Positions 13,361 to 18,264 of a stretch of 18,264 nt of DNA are shown in pieces. The stretch's first letter is position 1. Every line of letters starts with the position of its first letter. The DNA comes from CAZWFW01 sp964633445 (GTDB taxonomy: Archaea > Undinarchaeota > CAZWFW01), in NCBI GenBank assembly GCA_964633445.1, contig CAZWFW010000019.1:1-18264 (forward strand), given 5' to 3'. A program made the translations under genes and the position numbers. The notes under the pieces are model-generated. The model saw only the letters and a list, made by a program, of their open reading frames with translations. It was not told where the DNA came from and searched no databases.

Positions 13361-13382
13361 CTTTTTTCTTTTATTTTCCTTT
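13361..13382 (+). terminator. T-rich terminator candidate after the carbonic anhydrase gene
   Basis: The plus strand has T6, T4 and T4 runs separated by single C or A bases within 22 nt, starting about 48 nt after the stop codon. Archaeal RNA polymerase terminates at such oligo-T tracts without needing a hairpin. The remaining gap up to the RIO1 gene end (to 13490) shows nothing else I can identify. Confidence 0.45.
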
Positions 13383-13490
13383 GCAAACTTAAGTTTTCTG
13401 AAAAATCTAACTCAATAATTTGCTAGTTTGTTATTCTCCTGCTGTTATATCCCCCATCTAAGAAATATTGTTCCAACATGGTCTTATTCT

Positions 13491-14264
13491 TTAAATCGAG
13501 GATGTCACCAACTTTTCATAAAACTTTTTCCAATTTTCCCTAATACCAAGTTCTGCAAAATATTTGAAAATATTTTCAATATCCCTCCTCAAGAGCTCGT
13601 GAGCTTGGGGATGATCAAGCGTCACGGCTTGTGCCCAATCAATAAGTACTGGCGTACCATTATAATTTAAAACATTGTATTCGCTTAGGTCCCCATGAAC
13701 AAGTTCCGCTTCTGTGTACAATCTCTCTATATATTCTTTTATCTCGTTGAACATATTTCTTGCACTTTCGAGATCTTCAGGTGAGGATTCATGTAAAGTG
13801 GAAGCTGGTACCCAACCTTCACCGATAAATTCCATAACAAGCACGTTTTCTCTAAACTTTATAGGCTCGGGAACTCTAATGCCTGCCTCATAAGCTCTTT
13901 TTAAGTTTCTAAATTCCTTTTTAACCCAAAGATAGATAATTTTTCTCCTAGATTTTTTTATTCCAGGAAATCTCGGATCACCTAACAAATACTTCCACAT
14001 GTTCCTAAATTCTGTTGTTTCGATTCTGTATACTTTAATCGCTAGATATCTTCCGTTTTTATCTTTTACCGCGAGAATATTGGCTTCTTTCCCAGAAGAA
14101 ATTGTACCATGCAATTCTTCAATTAAACCTTTTTTTGAGAGATCGTAAAGAATCATTAGAGTTCGTTTGTCAAAGATTTCCGAATAAATTTTAAATTGAT
14201 CAGCATCTTTTTCTCTTTTTTCCTCTTTAAGGGTTTTATCTATCTCCTCATAGATATCCATCAT
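13491..14264 (-). CDS. rio1: RIO1-type serine protein kinase
   Basis: This 257-residue atypical kinase/ATPase belongs to the RIO1 group, which acts in late small-subunit maturation. It has the P-loop substitute ISSGKEAN (55-62), the ATP-binding lysine in AIKVYR (Lys77), the RIO1-typical ETTEFRNMWKYLLGDPRF (82-99), the catalytic loop LVHGDLSEYN (188-197, Asp192 and Asn197), and the metal-binding LIDWAQAV (207-214, Asp209). Most RIO1 proteins have a small residue after that Asp, so Trp210 is slightly RIO2-like. Otherwise the match is clear. The start overlaps the aIF1A stop by 4 nt, and a second ATG follows at once. The pair forms a translation-linked operon. Confidence 0.96.
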   Translation of the reverse strand: MMDIYEEIDKTLKEEKREKDADQFKIYSEIFDKRTLMILYDLSKKGLIEELHGTISSGKEANILAVKDKNGRYLAIKVYRIETTEFRNMWKYLLGDPRFPGIKKSRRKIIYLWVKKEFRNLKRAYEAGIRVPEPIKFRENVLVMEFIGEGWVPASTLHESSPEDLESARNMFNEIKEYIERLYTEAELVHGDLSEYNVLNYNGTPVLIDWAQAVTLDHPQAHELLRRDIENIFKYFAELGIRENWKKFYEKLVTSSI

Positions 14265-14590
14265 AGAGTTAACAGGTTCTTTCTTTTAAGCCATTCCACC
14301 TCTGTGGAGGTATATCTGTAGACAACATCCGCCTTTTTATCTCCACTAACAGGCCAGGGCCTAACTATTAAGATATCTCCAATTTTTATCCACATCCTCT
14401 TAATGTGCTTTCCAGGAATTCTACAAACTCTTATTTTCCCATCCTCACATCTAGCCTTTAAATGGTAAGCACCTAACATTTCAATAACCTCTGCGAACAT
14501 CTCCCCTTCGCTCTTATCTGGAGTTCTTGCTCTAACTTCAGTCTCCTCACCGAATTCTCCTGTATTTGGGACTTTTTCTTTCTTCATCAT
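14261..14590 (-). CDS. eif1A: Translation initiation factor aIF1A
   Basis: The 109-residue protein is archaeal IF1A, an OB-fold factor that binds the decoding site of the small subunit. It shows a basic N-terminus, GEMFAEVIEMLGAYHLKARCEDGKIRVCRIPGK (OB-fold core, about 29-61), then RMWIKIGDILIVRPW and the C-terminal helix. Two adjacent ATGs (14590 and 14587) are possible starts. A TATATA element begins at 14611 on the minus strand, 24 nt before the second ATG, which mildly favours 14587 if the mRNA is leaderless. It overlaps rio1 by 4 nt, so initiation factor and ribosome maturation kinase are coexpressed. Confidence 0.97.
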   Translation of the reverse strand: MMKKEKVPNTGEFGEETEVRARTPDKSEGEMFAEVIEMLGAYHLKARCEDGKIRVCRIPGKHIKRMWIKIGDILIVRPWPVSGDKKADVVYRYTSTEVEWLKRKNLLTL

Positions 14591-14679
14591 TTTTTTACTG
14601 ACGAATATATACTTTCCTTTCTTTCGAATATTTTAACAGCTTCTACAATTTTTAATGAACGGATAGTTGCATCTCTATT

Positions 14680-15528
14680 TTAGTTTTTATATGAATATTG
14701 CACTTTACGACCATTTATGCCTTTACCGCACCTCTCTAAGACAGTGTACCTCTTTCTTAATCTAACCTTATCTATATTTTTTGCAGCAATTTTTATCTCT
14801 TTTAGCGTTTTCGGATCAACCAACTTTACAAAATTTTTCTGAAAGGATAGAATCTGATAAAGCTTTCCTTCGTATTCTACTATATCTCCTCTTTGCCATC
14901 TGGGTATCCTTACCGAAATTGTAACTCTATAAATATCCCTTCCGTTTTTCCTTGTAACCAATTTTGCGCTTTCCTTCTTTTTAAAAATATAATAGCTTGA
15001 AAGTTTATTAAGAAATTTTCTCGCATCCCCTCTACTTTGGAAGAAGACATCTATTCCTATAGGTTTTCTAAGTCTTTCGTATTGTAGTTTGCTCAGCAAT
15101 CTCTTTTCGATCTCTTTTAAAATCTCTTTAGACGATCTTATTTGGACTTTAACGGCATAGAAACCTCCTCTGATTTTCATGCATATTCTGCAGCACTGTA
15201 GCTTAATTTTAGCCTTAACTATTTCCTCTCTCTCTAGCAGCATTGAATCGACTTTTTTTGAAACTAGAACTTTTAGAACCTTTAAATTAGGTTCTTCCTT
15301 TATTATTTCGTGGGATTTCAGGGACCCAAGCACAATTTCTTCTAGAGACTTCTTTATGGCATCCTCCAGGCTAATATTCGGATTTTCAACAAACTTTCCG
15401 CAAAATTTGCATATAGCTATATTAATAACATGCTTCTTAAGAAATCTCTCTTGTGTTAGCAAGCACTCCTCACAAAGTCCATTTACAGTTTTTTCAACGG
15501 TTTTTCCACATTTTACGCAGAATTTCAT
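14680..15528 (-). CDS. nmd3: NMD3 family protein
   Basis: The 282-residue protein is the archaeal form of NMD3, the 60S export adaptor in eukaryotes. In archaea it lacks nuclear export signals and is presumed to act in large-subunit biogenesis. The N-terminus has paired zinc knuckles: CVKC (4-7) with CEEC (19-22), and CKFC (40-43) with CCRIC (112-116), the latter followed by the family-typical RGGFYAVKVQIR (120-131). A basic OB-like C-terminal region (about 205-265) follows. It starts 4 nt inside the DUF424 gene as the third gene after aIF2-beta, with no SD. Length is at the short end, consistent with archaeal forms. Confidence 0.92.
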   Translation of the reverse strand: MKFCVKCGKTVEKTVNGLCEECLLTQERFLKKHVINIAICKFCGKFVENPNISLEDAIKKSLEEIVLGSLKSHEIIKEEPNLKVLKVLVSKKVDSMLLEREEIVKAKIKLQCCRICMKIRGGFYAVKVQIRSSKEILKEIEKRLLSKLQYERLRKPIGIDVFFQSRGDARKFLNKLSSYYIFKKKESAKLVTRKNGRDIYRVTISVRIPRWQRGDIVEYEGKLYQILSFQKNFVKLVDPKTLKEIKIAAKNIDKVRLRKRYTVLERCGKGINGRKVQYSYKN

Positions 15529-15815
15529 AGCTTTACTACTTGCACGTGGGGAATGTCCTTTATCCTTATCACAGCTTCAGGGTGAATTAAACCCATGCTC
15601 TCCAGCACTTTCACAGCCTTTTCGCCAACAGCGTTTATTATTGTAGCCTCCTTAATAATCTTCTTCAATTTAACTTCATCGCAATTTTCTCCAGCATAAA
15701 AAGATCCTATCTTGAGTAGTTTTTCCCCTTCTCTGAACTCTCTTCCCAGCAATTCTTTATCGCAAACAGCTAACAAAACGTGATCTGCAGTTTTAAAGAT
15801 TTTTATTGAAAACAT
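15525..15815 (-). CDS. DUF424 family protein
   Basis: The 96-residue protein starts MFSIKIFKTADHVLLAVCD and matches the DUF424 pattern: the DKELLGREFREG segment (19-30), a middle FYAGE, and a C-terminal INAVGEKAVKVLESMGLIHPEAVIRI block resembling a small nucleic-acid or protein-binding fold. No biochemical function is established. The ATG at 15815 is preferred over an upstream in-frame one because the family begins here and it lies 2 nt after the aIF2-beta stop. It overlaps nmd3 by 4 nt. Being tightly packed between an initiation factor and a 60S biogenesis factor suggests a part in translation or ribosome assembly, by context only. Confidence 0.88.
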   Translation of the reverse strand: MFSIKIFKTADHVLLAVCDKELLGREFREGEKLLKIGSFYAGENCDEVKLKKIIKEATIINAVGEKAVKVLESMGLIHPEAVIRIKDIPHVQVVKL

Positions 15816-15817
15816 AA

Positions 15818-16231
15818 TTATACTTCTGGGACAGTTCTCCTGGCACCGCATGCCATACATTTAATTATAAGAACTCCTTTCTCTTTAATTAACACAGTAT
15901 CCGGCTTTCCGCATTCCGGGCAAATGACGTATTCATTAATGTACTTGCTCAATTTCTCATTCAAAACAAACTTGGAAAATCTTCCAGTAAATATTACTCT
16001 TTTATCCTCAAAAATACCGTACGTCCCCAATTCCTTGAGAAGAAATTTATAGATGTCTTTCGGGTTTCTGCCAAGTTTCTTTGCTATTTCCCTTAAATTA
16101 TATATAACGGTCTTGCTCCCTTCAATAGTGCAATCTATTTTTGGATATTCAAATCTAACATCTCCCTTAACTTTTTCAGGCAAATTTTTTATTGCACGGT
16201 TAAGCAGTTCCTCATATGTATAGTTAAACAT
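15818..16231 (-). CDS. eif2B: Translation initiation factor aIF2 subunit beta
   Basis: The 137-residue protein is archaeal IF2-beta, part of the trimer delivering initiator tRNA to the small subunit. It has an N-terminal helix that contacts the gamma subunit (3-16), a central alpha/beta domain with the family blocks around NLREIAKKLGRNPKDIYKFL (45-64) and ELGTYG (67-72), and a zinc ribbon with CPEC (104-107) and CMAC (125-128). ATG at 16231 is chosen. Upstream in-frame codons run antisense through the divergent methionine aminopeptidase gene and look noncoding. A TATA element exactly 26 nt upstream supports a leaderless start. It is the first gene of the operon with DUF424 and nmd3. Confidence 0.97.
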   Translation of the reverse strand: MFNYTYEELLNRAIKNLPEKVKGDVRFEYPKIDCTIEGSKTVIYNLREIAKKLGRNPKDIYKFLLKELGTYGIFEDKRVIFTGRFSKFVLNEKLSKYINEYVICPECGKPDTVLIKEKGVLIIKCMACGARRTVPEV

Positions 16232-16246
16232 GTAACTTATCACACC

Positions 16247-16260
16247 TTTTAAATATAAAT
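16247..16260. promoter_or_regulatory. Bidirectional TATA box, aIF2-beta and methionine aminopeptidase
   Basis: The AT-only box TTTTAAATATAAAT lies midway between two divergent ATGs 49 nt apart. On the plus strand its TATA begins at 16254, 27 nt before the ATG at 16281. On the minus strand the same four base pairs read TATA from 16257, exactly 26 nt before the ATG at 16231. Both genes would be leaderless from one box. Confidence 0.65.
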
Positions 16261-16280
16261 TGGTTTCGATAAAGAATTTT

Positions 16281-17165
16281 ATGAGGGCTGAGGAACTTGA
16301 AAAATATAGAAAAGCGGGTCTAATCGCTGCGGAAATTAAAAAACTGGCGCTTGAAATTGTAAAACCTGGAATAAAAATTTGCGATGCTGTGGAAAGATTG
16401 GAAAACGAAATTTTAAAAAAAGGGGCTAAACTAGCTTTTCCCCTGAATCTATCTCTAAATGATATTGCAGCACACGACACAGCAGACCTGAATGATACAC
16501 GCATTATCAATGAAGATGTCATCAAGGTTGATATTGGTGTACATATCGATGGTTACATTGCGGATACTGCAATTACGATCTGCTTTAACGATGAGTACAA
16601 GGAATTGAAAGAAATTTGCGATATCGCTTTGCAGAAAGCCTTAAGCAAAGTTAAAGCAGGAGTTGCGGTATCGGAAATTGGAGCCGAAATTGAGGACACA
16701 ATAAAATCTATCGGTTATAAACCAATAGAAAATCTTTCTGGACACGGCCTGGATAGATATAATCTGCATACGGGTCTAACAATTCCAAATGTCACTGAAG
16801 GAGGAGACATACTTAGAGAAGGACAAGTTATTGCTATCGAACCTTTTGCAACAAACGGCAAGGGAAGGGTTACTGATACCAGCGAAGCGAGAATCTTTCA
16901 ATATTCAAAGGATATCCCTACAAGGCTTAGAGAAGCGAGAGAGATACTGAGAGCTGCAAGAGACGAGTATAAAACATTACCTTTTGCAGCGAGATGGTTT
17001 AAGAATAAGTTTAGCGCTTTTAAAATAAAATATGCTATAAATCAGCTCCTATTAGCAGGTGCGATATTTAAATACCCAGTTTTAAGAGAGGAGGATGGTG
17101 GTGTTGTGGTTCAAGCTGAACACACAGTTATTGTTAAAAAAGATGGTTGTGAGATCATAACTTAA
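16281..17165 (+). CDS. map: Methionine aminopeptidase, type II
   Basis: The 294-residue metalloenzyme removes the initiator methionine from nascent proteins. Metal ligands and catalytic residues are visible: His65 (AAHDTA), Asp84 (KVDIGVHIDGY), Asp95 (IADTAI), His155 (LSGHGLDRYNLHTG), Glu187 (AIEPFATNG) and Glu280 (VVQAEHTVIV). The roughly 60-residue helical insertion before the last strand (about 212-265) marks it as type II, as in archaea and eukaryotes. The start at 16281 is preferred over an in-frame TTG at 16260 because that codon overlaps the TATA box and 16281 sits 27 nt downstream of it. The stop is directly followed by the ATG of the next gene. Confidence 0.97.
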   Translation: MRAEELEKYRKAGLIAAEIKKLALEIVKPGIKICDAVERLENEILKKGAKLAFPLNLSLNDIAAHDTADLNDTRIINEDVIKVDIGVHIDGYIADTAITICFNDEYKELKEICDIALQKALSKVKAGVAVSEIGAEIEDTIKSIGYKPIENLSGHGLDRYNLHTGLTIPNVTEGGDILREGQVIAIEPFATNGKGRVTDTSEARIFQYSKDIPTRLREAREILRAARDEYKTLPFAARWFKNKFSAFKIKYAINQLLLAGAIFKYPVLREEDGGVVVQAEHTVIVKKDGCEIIT

Positions 17166-17945
17166 ATGAATTTGCTAGAAGTTGTCAAGAAGGCAGCGCT
17201 AGCAGCGAAGGATGCTTTGAAGGATAAAATTGGTAAAGGTAGGATTGTGGGTAACGGCGCTTTGAGTGACGAAACTTACGACATAGATTTGCTCGTAGAG
17301 GATGCCGCGATTAACGAACTTAAGTCATTAAGCGCAATAATAATTTCCGAAGAAAAAGGAATTTTAGAACTAGCGGATAACCCAGAGTTTCTGATTATTA
17401 TGGATCCCCTAGACGGTAGCAAGAATGTTGCTAGGAATCTTCCTATAGCCTCATTTTCGATAGCAATCTACAATTTTAGCGAGAGTTTTAATTTAGACAA
17501 AGCCCTACTCGCTTACGTCTACGATTTTCTGAGAAATTGCGAGTACTATTCAATTAATGGTAAATCCTATAAGGATGCTCATAAAATAAAATGTTCAAAC
17601 ACATCTACACTAGACAAAGCAACTATTTCATGTTACTATCCATTTATTTCCTGCAAAAGCAGAAGATGCTTGGGTAGCGTCGCCCTGGAACTGTGTTTGG
17701 TAGCGGATGGCACACTTGATGGTTTAATTTGCTGCGAAAATAAGCTGAGAATAGTGGATTTCGCGGCTGGATACAAAATTTTGAAGAATGCTGGCGGTGT
17801 AGTTAGGGTTAGAACAAATAATAACAAACCGATAGATCCCTTCAATCTATCGCAGAGATACAATATAATTGCAACAAATCCTAAAATTTCGAATGAAATT
17901 GCTGCAGAGGTATCCAAATTTTACAACTCAAGAACGTTTTTATAG
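17166..17945 (+). CDS. Inositol monophosphatase family phosphatase
   Basis: The 259-residue protein belongs to the Mg-dependent IMPase/FBPase superfamily. Seen in order are YDIDLLVEDA (38-47), the metal-binding ISEEKG (60-65), the signature DPLDGSKN (80-87, Asp80 and Asp83), RRCLGSVALELCLVADGTLDG and the last metal-site segment IVDFAAGYKILKNAGG. Archaeal members often hydrolyse both inositol-1-phosphate and fructose-1,6-bisphosphate, and the sequence alone does not decide. Inositol phosphate use would fit archaeal inositol lipids. Its ATG directly abuts the methionine aminopeptidase stop (0 nt gap). Its TAG stop forms part of the TATA box for the DUF2095 gene. Confidence 0.92.
   Translation: MNLLEVVKKAALAAKDALKDKIGKGRIVGNGALSDETYDIDLLVEDAAINELKSLSAIIISEEKGILELADNPEFLIIMDPLDGSKNVARNLPIASFSIAIYNFSESFNLDKALLAYVYDFLRNCEYYSINGKSYKDAHKIKCSNTSTLDKATISCYYPFISCKSRRCLGSVALELCLVADGTLDGLICCENKLRIVDFAAGYKILKNAGGVVRVRTNNNKPIDPFNLSQRYNIIATNPKISNEIAAEVSKFYNSRTFL
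17937..17945 (+). promoter_or_regulatory. TATA box of the DUF2095 gene, overlapping a stop codon
   Basis: TTTTTATAG has TATA starting at 17941, exactly 26 nt before the ATG at 17967. It includes the last two codons and TAG stop of the upstream phosphatase gene. The T5 run could also act as a weak termination signal. Confidence 0.6.
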
Positions 17946-17966
17946 TTCTACCTTCATTAAACACTT

Positions 17967-18263
17967 ATGGAATTTGAAAAAAGGGTTTTTGAAAAACTTT
18001 TTCCTAACCTCTTTAAAGAAATAGAAGAGAAAGTTAGCTGCATTTCTATTGATTGTGTAAGATCCAACGTCGAGGAAGCTGAAAAGTGCTTGGAGGAACC
18101 TACAGTAATAGACTATTTGAGAAGATGTGAAAGCGTTAAGGAAGCTAAAGAAGTAATTGAGTATCTGGAGGAAAAAGGTGAAATTTCAAAGGAATATGCC
18201 AATAGATTAAGAAAGCAATTGCTTTTCTTTGGATTAGAAAGCTTTGGAAGGAAAAAGAAGTGA
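17967..18263 (+). CDS. DUF2095 family protein
   Basis: The 98-residue protein matches DUF2095, an archaeal family of unknown function. Recognisable blocks are FPNLFKEIEEKV (12-23), the SIDCVRSN region (27-34), TVIDYLRRCESVKEAKEVIEYLEEKGEIS (46-74), and the terminal LRKQLLFFGLESFGRKKK. It is mostly helical, highly charged and soluble-looking, with no catalytic motif. A TATA box 26 nt before the ATG suggests its own leaderless transcript despite lying only 21 nt after the phosphatase stop. The gene is complete, ending one base before the window edge. No function can be inferred from its neighbours. Confidence 0.85.
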   Translation: MEFEKRVFEKLFPNLFKEIEEKVSCISIDCVRSNVEEAEKCLEEPTVIDYLRRCESVKEAKEVIEYLEEKGEISKEYANRLRKQLLFFGLESFGRKKK

Positions 18264-18264
18264 A

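Noticed and set aside
13433..13510. Alternate-frame continuation of the RIO1 3' end (open past the stop to a TAG at 13433)
   Set aside because: RIO1 already has a complete kinase domain and a normal C-terminal helix; the extra frame matches nothing known and may be chance, though a frameshift cannot be fully excluded.
15179..15646. 155-codon plus-strand ORF opposite nmd3
   Set aside because: Antisense to NMD3 and DUF424, low-complexity Ser/Leu/Phe composition typical of a shadow frame.
16260..16280. TTG start for methionine aminopeptidase at 16260
   Set aside because: The codon overlaps the TATA box; the ATG at 16281 has the right promoter spacing and family start.
16232..16525. N-terminal extension of the aIF2-beta reading frame by 98 codons
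   Set aside because: It lies antisense to the well-supported methionine aminopeptidase gene, is Ser/Phe-rich and unlike any aIF2-beta; ATG 16231 fits the family and the promoter.
1..18264. CRISPR array, insertion sequence, prophage or defence island
   Set aside because: No regularly spaced repeats, transposase, integrase, terminal repeats or recognisable defence genes; gene content and codon style look uniform.

Overview
The window is an AT-rich, densely packed archaeal chromosome segment. The domain is certain. The window encodes the archaeal ether-lipid enzymes (G1P dehydrogenase, GGGP synthase, a UbiA-type DGGGP synthase) with isopentenyl phosphate kinase, plus archaeal/eukaryotic-type translation genes (aIF1A, aIF2-beta, NMD3, RIO1, Nep1, type II methionine aminopeptidase). 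Many first genes of transcription units look leaderless: a TATA-like box sits about 26 nt before the ATG. Several internal operon genes instead carry a Shine-Dalgarno (SD) motif. That pattern, with a DUF2095 protein, points to the TACK side of Archaea. This placement is an inference; I cannot name a genus.

Layout. 1-353: no confident gene; one short AbrB-like reading frame on the minus strand. 354-1437: a DUF429 protein convergent with an archaemetzincin. 1556-2075: ribosomal proteins S14 and S8 as an isolated, overlapping pair. S14 is only 47 aa. 2072-2767: a membrane-anchored deacetylase-like protein. 2800-3111: a one-domain alkylguanine-DNA alkyltransferase. 3091-4435: a basic protein of unknown function translationally coupled to the rRNA methyltransferase Nep1. 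4511-5565: GGGP synthase then CutA. 5634-10476: a five-gene minus-strand operon, mevalonate kinase, isopentenyl phosphate kinase, type 2 IPP isomerase, UbiA-type prenyltransferase, G1P dehydrogenase. 10532-12684: PurF and an unknown membrane protein. 12759-13313: gamma-class carbonic anhydrase. 13491-14590: aIF1A-RIO1. 14680-16231: aIF2-beta-DUF424-NMD3. 16281-17945: methionine aminopeptidase-inositol monophosphatase family protein. 17967-18263: DUF2095 protein.

Two themes link the genes. The first is membrane lipid synthesis. The minus-strand block 4822-10476 makes IPP/DMAPP from mevalonate intermediates, makes sn-glycerol-1-phosphate, and attaches two geranylgeranyl chains to it. The GGPP synthase and the middle mevalonate-pathway decarboxylation step are not in the window. 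The second is ribosome production and translation: S14, S8, Nep1, RIO1, aIF1A, aIF2-beta, NMD3 and methionine aminopeptidase. The unknowns in these operons (3746-4435 and DUF424) are candidates for roles in the same process.

I found no CRISPR array, insertion sequence, tRNA, rRNA or recognisable defence system. Most of the window is core genome. The more unusual signals are the near-complete lipid gene cluster, two short AT boxes that appear to drive divergent gene pairs, the coupled unknown upstream of nep1, and the detached S14-S8 pair.
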